Of a stretch of 64,000 nucleotides of DNA, positions 52,270 to 60,285 are shown one piece after another. Source of the stretch: Paenibacillus lautus NBRC 15380 (GTDB taxonomy: Bacteria; Bacillota; Bacilli; Paenibacillales; Paenibacillaceae); NCBI RefSeq assembly GCF_004000945.1, contig NZ_BIMF01000004.1, positions 186,001-250,000 on the forward strand, given 5' to 3'. Positions within the stretch are counted from its first letter, which is position 1, and each line of letters begins with the position of its first letter. Made by a program: the position numbers and the translations under genes. A model generated the notes under the pieces. That model did not search any database and was not told the origin of the DNA. It saw nothing but the letters and a program-made list of their open reading frames with translations.

Positions 52270-53475
52270 ATGTCATTACTGATGCGAAACAATGGAGCCA
52301 TTCTGCTCCTCATGTTCAATATATTTCTAGTCTTCACCGGGATCGGGCTCGTCATACCTATTATGCCAACCTATATGACGGAACTGCATATTAGCGGAAG
52401 CACGGTAGGCATGCTTGTTGCCGCTTTTTCATTAACACAGCTGTTATTCTCGCCACTTGCGGGAAGATTGTCCGACACGATCGGACGTAAAAAAATAATC
52501 ATCTCCGGCATGATTGTGTTCGCCGTATCGGAATGGTTGTTCGGAGCTGCCAGCACACCGCTGCTCCTGTTCGCCTCGAGAATGCTGGGCGGGATCGGCG
52601 CTGCACTCATTATGCCCGCTGTTATGGCCTACACGGCTGACGTGACTTCGAATGAGGAACGAGCCAGGGGCATGGGGTTCATTAATGCTGCGATTACGAC
52701 AGGCTTCATCATCGGACCGGGCATCGGTGGATTTATCGCCGAGTTTGGCATTCGCGTTCCTTTCTACGCCGCGGCCGTTGCGGGAGGAATTGCTGCGCTG
52801 GTCACGCTGCTGCTGCTTCCGGAATCATCCGCCAAGCAGGAAGCACCTACCGTACTGGGACGGAAGAAGGAGAGCCTGGCTGTCCAGCTGGTGCGTTCTT
52901 TCAGGGAACCTTATTTCCTGAGTTTGATTATTGTATTTGTGCTCTCGTTCGGTCTTGCCAATTACGAAACGGTGTTCGGCCTGTTTGTAGATCATAAATT
53001 CGGGTTCACCCCTAAAGATATTGCCATGATCATCACGTTTGGATCCATTGCGGGTGCCGTCGTGCAAGCGACGATATTCGGTTGGATCCTGAACCGGTTC
53101 GGTGAGAAAAGAGTCATTACACTCAGTTTGCTTACCGCGGGGATCTGTATCCTGTTAACCCTGTTTGTGCATAAATACTGGCTGATATTCCTCGTTACCT
53201 TCCTGGTCTTCCTGTCGATCGACATCCTGCGTCCCGCTATCGGTACGCAAATGTCCAAACTGGCGAAGGATCAGCAAGGCTACGTGGCCGGCTTGAACTC
53301 GGCCTACACCAGTCTGGGAAACATTGCCGGACCGCTGGTGGCAGGGTACCTGTTTGATGTGGACATCAACTTTCCCTACATCTCCGCGTCCATCGTCCTC
53401 ATCCTCTGCTTCTTCCTGGCCATGCGCGCAGGCAGAGCCTGGGCGGCTACGGAAGCCGTCATGAATGAGCGTTGA
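52270..53475 (+). CDS. MFS multidrug efflux transporter (DHA1 type)
   Basis: The 401-residue transporter has 12 hydrophobic helices. Motif A is GRLSDTIGRKKIIISG in loop 2-3, the antiporter motif C is GFIIGPGIGGFIAEFG in helix 5, and FTGIGLVIPIMPTYMTEL forms helix 1. It resembles the NorA/Bmr/Blt group of proton-coupled drug exporters. GGAGG lies 8 nt upstream of the ATG. Expression is likely controlled by the TetR protein encoded before it. Confidence 0.92.
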   Translation: MSLLMRNNGAILLLMFNIFLVFTGIGLVIPIMPTYMTELHISGSTVGMLVAAFSLTQLLFSPLAGRLSDTIGRKKIIISGMIVFAVSEWLFGAASTPLLLFASRMLGGIGAALIMPAVMAYTADVTSNEERARGMGFINAAITTGFIIGPGIGGFIAEFGIRVPFYAAAVAGGIAALVTLLLLPESSAKQEAPTVLGRKKESLAVQLVRSFREPYFLSLIIVFVLSFGLANYETVFGLFVDHKFGFTPKDIAMIITFGSIAGAVVQATIFGWILNRFGEKRVITLSLLTAGICILLTLFVHKYWLIFLVTFLVFLSIDILRPAIGTQMSKLAKDQQGYVAGLNSAYTSLGNIAGPLVAGYLFDVDINFPYISASIVLILCFFLAMRAGRAWAATEAVMNER

Positions 53476-53507
53476 CGATCAAGACTATCCAGACCTGTCA
53501 GATATGA

Positions 53508-53545
53508 ACAGACCCCGCCATCAATCGGTGGGGTCTTGTTTTTTA
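53508..53545 (+). terminator. Terminator of the MFS gene
   Basis: The stem AGACCCCGCC/GGTGGGGTCT is followed by TGTTTTTT. Confidence 0.85.
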
Positions 53546-53704
53546 TTTTCCTTCAGGCTAACCACTTATTTGTCAGTAATAATACAAATGGCGACTAATA
53601 AAACTACTAAACCATATACTCTATTTAACTATTTTTAGTAGAAACCCAAGCCAGCTTACGATATTTGAATATGTTGAATTATCCAGCAACGGGAGGTGAT
53701 TTCT

Positions 53705-53755
53705 ATGTCTTGTCGTAAACAAAAGAAAGTAGTCATCATCATCGTTGTAAAGTAA
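53705..53755 (+). CDS. Micro-ORF encoding a 16-residue basic-hydrophobic peptide
   Basis: The frame MSCRKQKKVVIIIVVK is preceded by GGGAGGTGAT, a near-complete match to the anti-Shine-Dalgarno, 5 nt from the ATG. It is followed by a strong terminator 50 nt on. Four Lys and one Arg are followed or flanked by a run of seven beta-branched residues. It may be a real small peptide; no family is known to me. Confidence 0.45.
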   Translation: MSCRKQKKVVIIIVVK

Positions 53756-53803
53756 ATAAAGGCGTTGTAAGATCGCTCCAGAAGAATCACAATATTATCA
53801 TTC

Positions 53804-53840
53804 TTGCTAAAGAGGGCCATTCGATGGCCCTCTTTAGTTG
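53804..53840 (+). terminator. Terminator after the micro-ORF
   Basis: A perfect 14-bp stem CTAAAGAGGGCCAT-TCG-ATGGCCCTCTTTAG ends in a short T-containing tail. Confidence 0.75.
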
Positions 53841-54088
53841 CTGCTTTGTTCTAACCATTTTCCATTGCATATTAAACACAAACACGTAAAAACACTAATC
53901 ATCTATTTCTTTGATAGATAGACCATTCCAAAGAGCTCTATAAAACGATGACCTTCATCTTTAGAAACAAACCCAGTGCCACAGTGCTGGGTCTTATTTA
54001 TACTGTATTTTCGATTCCTTTGGTTGTTTCTTACGGCTTGAAGTTAACAGTTAACATTGTATGTATAGGGCTTATTACAGGAATACCT

Positions 54089-54277
54089 TCAGTAAGCCAC
54101 CAGGACGATCATTGCCAATAAAGCAACAAGCGCAAACAATAGAGACCATCCCAATTCAAAACGTCTTTTTTCTTTATATGCCTTGAAGGCTTTCCTAGAC
54201 TCAAATACAAATACGATCACCAAGAAGGCGAGCAACACCGGCAGTCCCCAGGACTGATTTAATACCCACTCTGACAC
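54089..54277 (-). CDS. Small two-helix membrane protein
   Basis: The 62-residue protein has two transmembrane helices (about 10-27 and 43-61) around a basic loop (SRKAFKAYKEKRRFE). The start is GTG with GGGGGATCAAG just upstream. Family unknown. A coding-like stretch without a start codon lies directly upstream on the same strand. Confidence 0.55.
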   Translation of the reverse strand: MSEWVLNQSWGLPVLLAFLVIVFVFESRKAFKAYKEKRRFELGWSLLFALVALLAMIVLVAY

Positions 54278-54488
54278 CTTGATCCCCCGTCCTATATGCT
54301 AATATGAGCTGCATCCAACCAGCAGCAGTCGTATAAATCGCGTCCCCAACGACTCCATTAAAATGTACCGTAAGTCGCCCCCGATTACAAATCTCGCTTG
54401 TCGGAATCTCTGATTGATCTTTCAGGTTCCTCTGGATTTGAACTCCATGTGAATAATGATCATGTTCATTGCACTGGCAGGTGCGGAC
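54278..54488 (-). pseudogene. Coding-like segment without start codon
   Basis: The frame opens after a TAA and reads ... GVQIQRNLKDQSEIPTSEIC, then GRLTVHFNGVVGDAIYTTAA and GWMQL. The composition is protein-like with alternating strand residues. There is no ATG, GTG or TTG before the last third, so it looks like the body of a gene that lost its 5' end. It runs into the start of the two-helix protein in another frame. Confidence 0.3.
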
Positions 54489-54552
54489 TTAAGCACATTT
54501 GTCAGAACAAATTAATATTCTGAATTAATTCATTTCCAAGAGGAGTTCGTTG

Positions 54553-56163
54553 ATGAAGAAAAAATCAACTTATGATTACATTGTGGTAGGCACAGGCCCG
54601 GCAGGAGCCGTTATCGCGAAGTCACTTACTGATGACATGCGAACTTCCGTACTTGTATTAGAATCCGGTGGAAATCATGACAAAGACAAACCGATCAAGG
54701 ATTCAACCTTTGCACTTGAGCTTGAAGAAAGTTTCTTTCCGAATTACTTCTGGCAGGGAGAAGGCATTCCCCAAGAAGAACTTGACGGACGCGCATTCGA
54801 ATGGACGACGGGGCGACTCTCGGGTGGCGGTTCTTCAATCAACGGAGAGCAGTATGTACGACCGACAGCTGCCGTGCTCCTAAAGTGGGAACGACTGCTT
54901 GGACGTCATTGGTCACCTGAAAAAGCCACGCAACGATTCAAAGCATTGGAGAATTATAACGGTGAAACCACAAATATCAATGCGCATGGGTATCGAGGAA
55001 GAATTAACATCAGGCAAGCACCCGAAACTCCGACACCGATGGCTCACAAGCTGACAACTGCGATCGAGCGGGCAACAGGTTATCCTATTATTCTTGACTA
55101 CAATGATCCGGATACTCCCATGGGACCGTTCACCCGTTGGCAATTATATCAACAACCTGATGGTCGTAGGGAAAGCTCATCCACAGCCTTCCTTTCTCCC
55201 GATATTATGACGCCAACAGGTCGGGGAGTTCATAACCGAAAATTAACTGTAATGTTTCGGACAACGGCTCTCCGTATTCTCTTCTCCGGTAAACGTGCCG
55301 TTGGTGTTGAATATTTGAAGGATGGCAAATGCATCCGTGCGTATTCCCGTAAAAAGGTTATTATATCTGCAGGAATAAATAGCCCTCAGTTGTTAATGTT
55401 GTCTGGAATTGGATCCGCTAAAATGTTGAAAAAGGCTGGAATCCCTGTCATCTTCGATAACCCAAACGTAGGGCAAAGGTTAAAAAACCATACGCTAAAC
55501 TTCGCTGTATTTGCTACCAATTCAGAAGATCGCCCCCTCCCTACCCTTGATCCAAATGCACTTTATACGGGAGGAGCTTTCTTGCCAGATCCATCTGGTA
55601 TCGATCCGGATGAACGGGCGGTTCAACTCGTTGGCATCGGATCTGAAGAAGAATTGACCATAGCGATTTTGTACTTGCGGCCAAAGAGCAAAGGGACGAT
55701 CCGCATCCAAAGCAAAGATCCGCTAAATATCGTATTGGCAGACGAAGGATTTCTCTCAAATCCAGACGACATGGAGGCTGTAAAAAGAATTTATCGAACG
55801 TATATCAGAGATATTGCCTTAGAGTTGGAACAGATTGATTCTTCGTATCAGCTCCTATCCCCAGCATTCGATGTGATTGATGATGATGACAGACTCGAAG
55901 AATTTATTAAGGAAAATTCCGACCACAATCATCATCAGCAAGGATTTCTGCGTATGGCTCCTTTATCAAAAGGAGGAGTCGTTAACCGTAAAGGAAATGT
56001 ACATGGGGTTCAAGATTTGATCGTTGCAGATGCGTCCATAGTTCCATATACAGTCGATGGAAATACCTCTTCTGCTGCATATCTTATCGGCTATACCATA
56101 GCGAAGCAATTATGTAAACGCAAAAAAAATCAACGACCACATACGGAATTAGGGGAAGAATGA
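54553..56163 (+). CDS. GMC family FAD-dependent oxidoreductase
   Basis: The 536-residue protein has the FAD-binding YIVVGTGPAGAVIAKSL at the N terminus, the GMC signature WTTGRLSGGGSSINGEQYV near residue 90, a second FAD motif IISAGINSPQLLMLSGIG, and the C-terminal block with the expected active-site His in SDHNHHQQGF and NTSSAAYLIGYTIA. GMC enzymes oxidise alcohols or sugars. No signal peptide or cytochrome partner is present. GAGGAG lies 7 nt before the ATG. Codon use is more AT-rich than in the left part of the window, suggesting acquisition. Confidence 0.9.
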   Translation: MKKKSTYDYIVVGTGPAGAVIAKSLTDDMRTSVLVLESGGNHDKDKPIKDSTFALELEESFFPNYFWQGEGIPQEELDGRAFEWTTGRLSGGGSSINGEQYVRPTAAVLLKWERLLGRHWSPEKATQRFKALENYNGETTNINAHGYRGRINIRQAPETPTPMAHKLTTAIERATGYPIILDYNDPDTPMGPFTRWQLYQQPDGRRESSSTAFLSPDIMTPTGRGVHNRKLTVMFRTTALRILFSGKRAVGVEYLKDGKCIRAYSRKKVIISAGINSPQLLMLSGIGSAKMLKKAGIPVIFDNPNVGQRLKNHTLNFAVFATNSEDRPLPTLDPNALYTGGAFLPDPSGIDPDERAVQLVGIGSEEELTIAILYLRPKSKGTIRIQSKDPLNIVLADEGFLSNPDDMEAVKRIYRTYIRDIALELEQIDSSYQLLSPAFDVIDDDDRLEEFIKENSDHNHHQQGFLRMAPLSKGGVVNRKGNVHGVQDLIVADASIVPYTVDGNTSSAAYLIGYTIAKQLCKRKKNQRPHTELGEE

Positions 56164-56174
56164 AAACAGAACAT

Positions 56175-56198
56175 AAAGGGGCAGGATAGCCCCTTTTT
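56175..56198 (+). terminator. Terminator of the GMC gene
   Basis: The stem AAAGGGGC-AGGATA-GCCCCTTTTT lies 12 nt after the stop. Confidence 0.85.
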
Positions 56199-56358
56199 CA
56201 GTTTCCCGCAAAGGCGATCGGTTTGCCCATCGGTTCCCTGTGAATGTACATTAATCGAGGTTTTTACAATCAATGGATTATCACCAAGAATTCTCATGTT
56301 GCTTATTTCTTCGCTTTAAATAGTGCCGGTAGCTTCCTAGCACTTCGGTTAATGCCCC

Positions 56359-56455
56359 CTATAAACAGCAAAAAACCCTTGCATCGCAAGGGTCTTCGAT
56401 AAAGTGGGCCCTAAGGGACTCGAACCCCCGACCAGTCGGTTATGAGCCGACCGCT
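56359..56455 (-). repeat. 97-bp repeat copy A: 3' part of tRNA(CAT) plus terminator
   Basis: On the minus strand it holds the anticodon arm GGTCGG-CTCATAA-CCGACT, the T-arm and the acceptor 3' strand GGGCCCAC, then the terminator CCCTTGC-GAT-GCAAGGG-TTTTTT. It matches copy B at 95 of 97 positions. The 5' half of the tRNA is scrambled, so it is not a functional tRNA. The loop CTCATAA is that of tRNA-Ile2 (CAU, lysidine-modified). It looks like an integrase attachment duplicate. Confidence 0.85.
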
Positions 56456-56476
56456 GACCAATCCAACAATGCCATA

Positions 56477-57187
56477 TTACTCTATGTCAATTGGATGTTG
56501 AATTTTATCCTTGTAAAAATCGATATATAGTTGCCCATCGCTCCCCTTCACAGCATAAAAAACATCCTCAATTCTTCTTCCACGGGTTTTTAATTTATCC
56601 ATCATCCAATCTGGTGGTATATTATTGGCTTTTAGATTACCTTCTAATAGCCGACCGTCCATGATAAGCTCAATCGGGAATTTCAAATCCTCTTTCACTT
56701 CATTCTTCAAGTCTTTTAATGTTACATTCTGATATTCCTTTTTCTTCATCACTGATATTTTTCCGTTTACCTCCATTAACGCGTATTCAATTTCACTGTA
56801 ATCAAAAATATCCTTTTGTCGTAACATCTGATTCAAAGTATCTAAAGTCATATTATTTTTCTTAAGATTGTCTTCGAGGATGTTCCCACCCTCAATCAAA
56901 ATAGTAGGTGTCCCTGCAGTCCACATTCGGAATTTTCTGCTTTTTAAAATGATCTTTGATAATAGGTATGAAGTAACTGTAAAAACTGCGAGAGAGATTA
57001 ATAAGTGAAGTATTTGTATTTTTTCATTAAAGGCTAAGTTTGCAGCAATTGCTCCCAAAATAACTGCGGTGACAAATTCATGAAAATTCATGTTAGAAAG
57101 CGTTTGTTTCCCTAGGAACCTCGTGATAATCATAAGAATTATAAAAGCTGATATGCTTCGAATTAAAATTATTAAATCTTCAACCAT
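56477..57187 (-). CDS. DUF421/YetF family membrane protein
   Basis: The 236-residue protein has three N-terminal transmembrane helices including FLGKQTLSNMNFHEFVTAV, the family's signature, then two soluble YetF-type alpha/beta repeats (about 80-150 and 160-236) with GTPTILIEGGNILEDNLKK and ELIMDGRLLEGNLKANN. In Bacillus such proteins (YetF/YrbG/SpoVA-linked relatives) are membrane proteins implicated in spore physiology or lipid binding. The ATG at 57187 has GGAGTG upstream; the earlier ATG has none. It lies inside a cassette bounded by tRNA repeats and is AT-rich. Confidence 0.88.
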   Translation of the reverse strand: MVEDLIILIRSISAFIILMIITRFLGKQTLSNMNFHEFVTAVILGAIAANLAFNEKIQILHLLISLAVFTVTSYLLSKIILKSRKFRMWTAGTPTILIEGGNILEDNLKKNNMTLDTLNQMLRQKDIFDYSEIEYALMEVNGKISVMKKKEYQNVTLKDLKNEVKEDLKFPIELIMDGRLLEGNLKANNIPPDWMMDKLKTRGRRIEDVFYAVKGSDGQLYIDFYKDKIQHPIDIE

Positions 57188-57370
57188 ACTCAGGTACACT
57201 CCCATATTTCTTTTAGCCTAAGTATGATCTTTTATTTATAAAACAATAACAAAGAACGGATATGTTCCTCTAATCATGTGCTTGTGTTGGTCATTAAATG
57301 ATGTTCGGGCATGATAATTATGGACGTGTGGAACACCACTTGAAGCTGGTTCCGTTATACCTCCCTTAAA

Positions 57371-58189
57371 TTAATGCATGATTTCTTTCTTGTTTACCTT
57401 CATGCCAGACAATGACCGATCGAACATGTCAAGAATAAATAAGAATCGTTCAGCTTCACGAAAAACGTGATCTGCTAATAAGGGGTGAATGATACTTTTA
57501 ATTCGACACTCCTCAATTAAGTCACGTGCAGTCTTCTTAAAATCTCGTAATGATTTGACTGAAACGCGGTTTTCATCAACAAATTGACTTAGTAATGGAT
57601 GGGTTTGCGATTGTGGACGCATGGAACTTAAGTCAATGGCTTGAAACATCAGCGTATCAAAGTCTTGGCTAAACTCCCTAGCTTGCTCCACTAATTTTCG
57701 CTCGGATGGATCAAGTAGATGACCTATAAATTTTGCATGGTCAGCCATGATTTTTAGGAAAAAGACATTTTCATCGATAATCGCATCTGGTAATGGTTCA
57801 AGTCTCCCGTTATTAAGTTCCTCTAGCCGATTTTTAAAATAATTTGCTTCTCGGCTAACATGATCTACAAGCAGAGGGAAATTTGTTCCCCCGGGAAGTT
57901 GGCACCGTAATATAAGCCCAAGTACCTTTCTCTTAAATGCCCAAATGTGTGCAGCCGCATTGTGAACTTCTGAATTAAACTGTCTAATGATTTGGGGATC
58001 AGTATCTGCTTGAAAAGAATGTGATCTTCTTTCAATATCCTCAAAGATTTTATGAAATTGATTTGCCTCATTAATTAACTGCGTGTCCTCACACCTAAAT
58101 CCTAGTCGAAGAAAAAAGGAATGTTCTTTCATTATGCGTGACCAAAAACGTATCTCATCTAATGATCTGATTACAAAAGGATCCGACAA
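57371..58189 (-). CDS. DUF2935 metal-binding helical protein
   Basis: The soluble protein (272 residues from the TTG) is two DUF2935 four-helix bundles in tandem. Repeated acidic/His motifs are EIRFWSRIMKEHSFFLRL, HVSREANYF, ADHAKFIGHLLDPSE and HPLLADHVFREAERFL, which suggest di-iron or similar metal sites as in ferritin-like proteins. The function is unknown. The TTG at 58189 has AAAGGTGG 8 nt upstream and matches family N termini; an ATG eight codons earlier has no ribosome binding site. It is the second gene of the tRNA-bounded cassette. Confidence 0.85.
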   Translation of the reverse strand: MSDPFVIRSLDEIRFWSRIMKEHSFFLRLGFRCEDTQLINEANQFHKIFEDIERRSHSFQADTDPQIIRQFNSEVHNAAAHIWAFKRKVLGLILRCQLPGGTNFPLLVDHVSREANYFKNRLEELNNGRLEPLPDAIIDENVFFLKIMADHAKFIGHLLDPSERKLVEQAREFSQDFDTLMFQAIDLSSMRPQSQTHPLLSQFVDENRVSVKSLRDFKKTARDLIEECRIKSIIHPLLADHVFREAERFLFILDMFDRSLSGMKVNKKEIMH

Positions 58190-58514
58190 CCCATATCCCA
58201 CCTTTCGGGCCATTTTTGCTTGATAGCAGAGTATATGGGGATGACATGTTTCAATATGCTATCGGACAATAAAATTCAAGATCAATTAGGGGTAAAAAGC
58301 CTCTCCGGCTTATTTGTCATCCGAGGCAGGAAAATTATCAAGCGAAATCATTATTGTTCTACAATTAAGTTTCGATTTACAGCCTTTGCCGGGTCGCCAT
58401 CACCGCCAGTCCTTTTATGCATACCCTGTTATGTATCTTAAAATAGATTTTTAGTGAGTTCGTAGAACAAGCTTTTTTCAATTATATATATCCTTATTTG
58501 GGATTTGCCGATAA

Positions 58515-58739
58515 GATGGTCACTCTTATGATGGATTTATTACTCATGTCGATAATGAGTATGTCACTCTTGCTGTTCCAACGGATGAAATGATTGAGGA
58601 AATGCGTGGGATGCCCGCACAGGAATCAACCTACAGACAATTCGGTTTCCATCCAGGCTTCTTCCTTCGTCGTCGTTTCTTGCAGCGCCGTATTCCTTTT
58701 CCCATTAGTGCTATATTCTTGCTTCCATTCTTCATATGA
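58515..58739 (+). pseudogene. 5'-truncated small protein gene
   Basis: A 74-codon frame begins directly after a TAA with GHSYDGFITHVDNEYVTLAV and ends in an Arg/Phe-rich tail (FFLRRRFLQRRIPFPI) with a hydrophobic C terminus. The first internal ATG lies about 30 codons in. The sequence is clearly protein-like and resembles small Bacillales surface or spore proteins with RRRF tails, but its 5' part is gone. Confidence 0.5.
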
Positions 58740-58835
58740 TCCAATGGCTGAGAGGGATATGGAGAAAACATATCCCTTTCTCTCTCAGGCTTTGTCTTTT
58801 ATATTTACCCTATTATTTTTCTCCGCATAACAGCT

Positions 58836-58932
58836 CTATAAACAGCAAAAAACCCTTACATCGCAAGGGTCTTCGATAAAGTGGGCCCTGAGGGACTCGA
58901 ACCCCCGACCAGTCGGTTATGAGCCGACCGCT
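58836..58932 (-). repeat. 97-bp repeat copy B: 3' part of tRNA(CAT) plus terminator
   Basis: This differs from copy A at two positions. Here the D-arm GCTCAGTTGGTTAGAGC is also present beyond the repeat (to 58947), but the 5' acceptor strand GGGCCCT is missing, so the tRNA cannot close. It contains the same T-arm TCGGGGGTTCGAGTCCCTCA and terminator as copy A. Confidence 0.85.
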
Positions 58933-59031
58933 CTAACCAACTGAGCGTTTTTCTGAGTTGAACTCGGTTTGGTTTCTTCTATTATATATGGCGTTTTGCC
59001 TGATTAAGTTTCTGTGTATTTTTTAGGTTTT

Positions 59032-59053
59032 GTTAGCAATTGCGTTAGCAATT
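59032..59053. repeat. Tandem GTTAGCAATT repeats beside copy B
   Basis: Two perfect 10-bp direct repeats 12 bp apart lie about 85 bp from the tRNA fragment. Short direct repeats at this position are typical of integrase arm-binding sites, but no integrase gene is present. Confidence 0.45.
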
Positions 59054-59226
59054 TGTGACTCTCGAAGGACTTACTGTTCTCACAAAAAGCATATACAAAA
59101 TCACAGTTCTTTACAACTCTCCAAAGAATTGATATCCAGTAATGCTATATTAATTTCCAACCTTTTTGTTTCTGTGGGGTTTTATATATGAGAGATAAAA
59201 ACACAGAACAAAAGGAGGATCAAAAA

Positions 59227-59877
59227 ATGAAAAAACAAGTTGCTGTTACGGCCTTAGCTAGTGCGCTTGTTCTTGGTGGCGGAGGGTTTGCATACTATTC
59301 TTACGCTGCTGGTGCTGAACAAAAAACCTTTGTTCCAGATGTTGCGTCTTTCTTAGCACCACAGCAAAATGAGGAAGGTCCGGTGCTTGAAACTTCATCA
59401 CTAGACCAAGAAACGTTTGAAATAAAGCCAGAAACAACGGTGGGCCCTGGTGTTCAGGATCCTGAAACGATCGATTTAGCTGATGTACCGGAGGCGGATA
59501 TACATATTCCGCTCTTAAAAGATAATGCAGTTGCATTACTCAGTTCCTTGGGACTGACTCAACAAAATATTCAAGCGTTGCAAAAAGAGTATGGACTTCA
59601 CCTTAGATCCTTATTAACAACCACAGATGGTGATGAGATTCGTATAAGTCAAGTCGATGCAAATAAGGGGGTGTCAGATGCTATCGAGAGCCTTAAGGCA
59701 GATTATTCCCCGGAGACTTCTGAATTGACAGAGATTAATGGTCTGAAAGCATTGTATGTTGATGGGGAAGTCAGAAAAGTTGTTCATTTGATCTCTGATG
59801 ATCACCTCTTTACTATTTCAGCTAATACGGCCACACTTGAAGAATTGATGGATATTGCAAAACAAATTCGTGAATAG
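59227..59877 (+). CDS. Exported protein, unknown
   Basis: The 216-residue protein starts with a signal peptide or membrane anchor (KKQVAVTALASALVLGGGGF, then AYYSYAAGAEQ). An acidic low-complexity region (about 30-90, many Glu, Pro and Asp) and a C-terminal alpha/beta domain (about 95-216) ending HLISDDHLFTISANTATLEE follow. The C-terminal part recalls DUF4367-like anti-sigma-associated domains, but I do not assign it. The ATG at 59227 has AAAGGAGG 8 nt upstream. It is the first gene of the second tRNA-bounded cassette. Confidence 0.75.
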   Translation: MKKQVAVTALASALVLGGGGFAYYSYAAGAEQKTFVPDVASFLAPQQNEEGPVLETSSLDQETFEIKPETTVGPGVQDPETIDLADVPEADIHIPLLKDNAVALLSSLGLTQQNIQALQKEYGLHLRSLLTTTDGDEIRISQVDANKGVSDAIESLKADYSPETSELTEINGLKALYVDGEVRKVVHLISDDHLFTISANTATLEELMDIAKQIRE

Positions 59878-59886
59878 GTGTCCATA

Positions 59887-59921
59887 ATAAAAACAGCTCA
59901 TAGCTGAGCTGTTTTTTTATG
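59887..59921 (+). terminator. Rho-independent terminator
   Basis: The stem AAAACAGCTCA-TAGC-TGAGCTGTTTTTTT follows the exported protein gene. Confidence 0.88.
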
Positions 59922-59942
59922 TAGACTTATATACACTGTTTC

Positions 59943-60149
59943 TCATCCAACAGATACAATTTCATCGATCTTAATCCAATGCCATTCTCCTTCATCAATG
60001 GACAATTTGATCTCCCGTCTGAACGTGTGAATTAATACAACAATACCCGTTAACTCCTTATCTTCATATTCATCAAATAGCCTCACTGTAATAGTTCGGT
60101 GTTCATGAAAAGACGCACAGGATACGCCGATCATTCTCCAGTCCATCAA
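59943..60149 (-). pseudogene. YolD-like C-terminal fragment behind a LexA promoter
   Basis: The 68-codon frame ends with the characteristic YolD-family half: RTITVRLFDEYEDKELTGIV, then IHTFRREIKLSIDEGEWHWI and KIDEIVSVG. YolD proteins accompany the SOS polymerase UvrX. The normal N-terminal half (with MMLPEH) is missing, and the TTG/ATG start has no ribosome binding site. Upstream and overlapping is another short frame (60106-60228, GTG start) with YVEYWLKPNESKLVKDYILL. A deletion fusing two SOS operon genes would explain this. Confidence 0.55.
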
Positions 60150-60252
60150 GCAATAGAGGTAATAAGATATAATCCTTCACTAATTTTGATTCATTTGGCT
60201 TCAGCCAATACTCGACATACTTCACCACCTCGAAACAAGAACATTTGTTTGT

Positions 60253-60282
60253 ATTATATGCGAACATTCGTTCTTTTATCAA
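60253..60282 (-). promoter_or_regulatory. LexA (DinR)-controlled promoter, second copy
   Basis: TTGATA and TATAAT (minus strand) lie 18 bp apart with the box CGAACATTCGTTCT (60261-60274) in the spacer. Over 42 bp it matches the promoter at 17418 in 40 positions. It reads into the YolD-like remnant. Confidence 0.8.
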
Positions 60283-60285
60283 TGT

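Larger units (their letters stand above)
53476..54088. other. Intergenic region with a micro-ORF
   Basis: It contains the MFS terminator, a 16-codon micro-ORF with an excellent ribosome binding site and its own terminator. Near 53968-53995 a weak CCCAG/CTGGG stem may end the minus-strand gene at 54089. The rest is AT-rich without signals. Confidence 0.45.

Noticed and set aside
56400..56475. Functional tRNA at repeat copy A
   Set aside because: The 5' acceptor strand and D-arm cannot pair with the 3' half.
58220..58441. 73-codon plus-strand frame beside the DUF2935 gene
   Set aside because: No Shine-Dalgarno and no protein-like pattern.
58890..58975. Functional tRNA at repeat copy B
   Set aside because: The D-arm is present, but the 5' acceptor strand is replaced by unrelated sequence.
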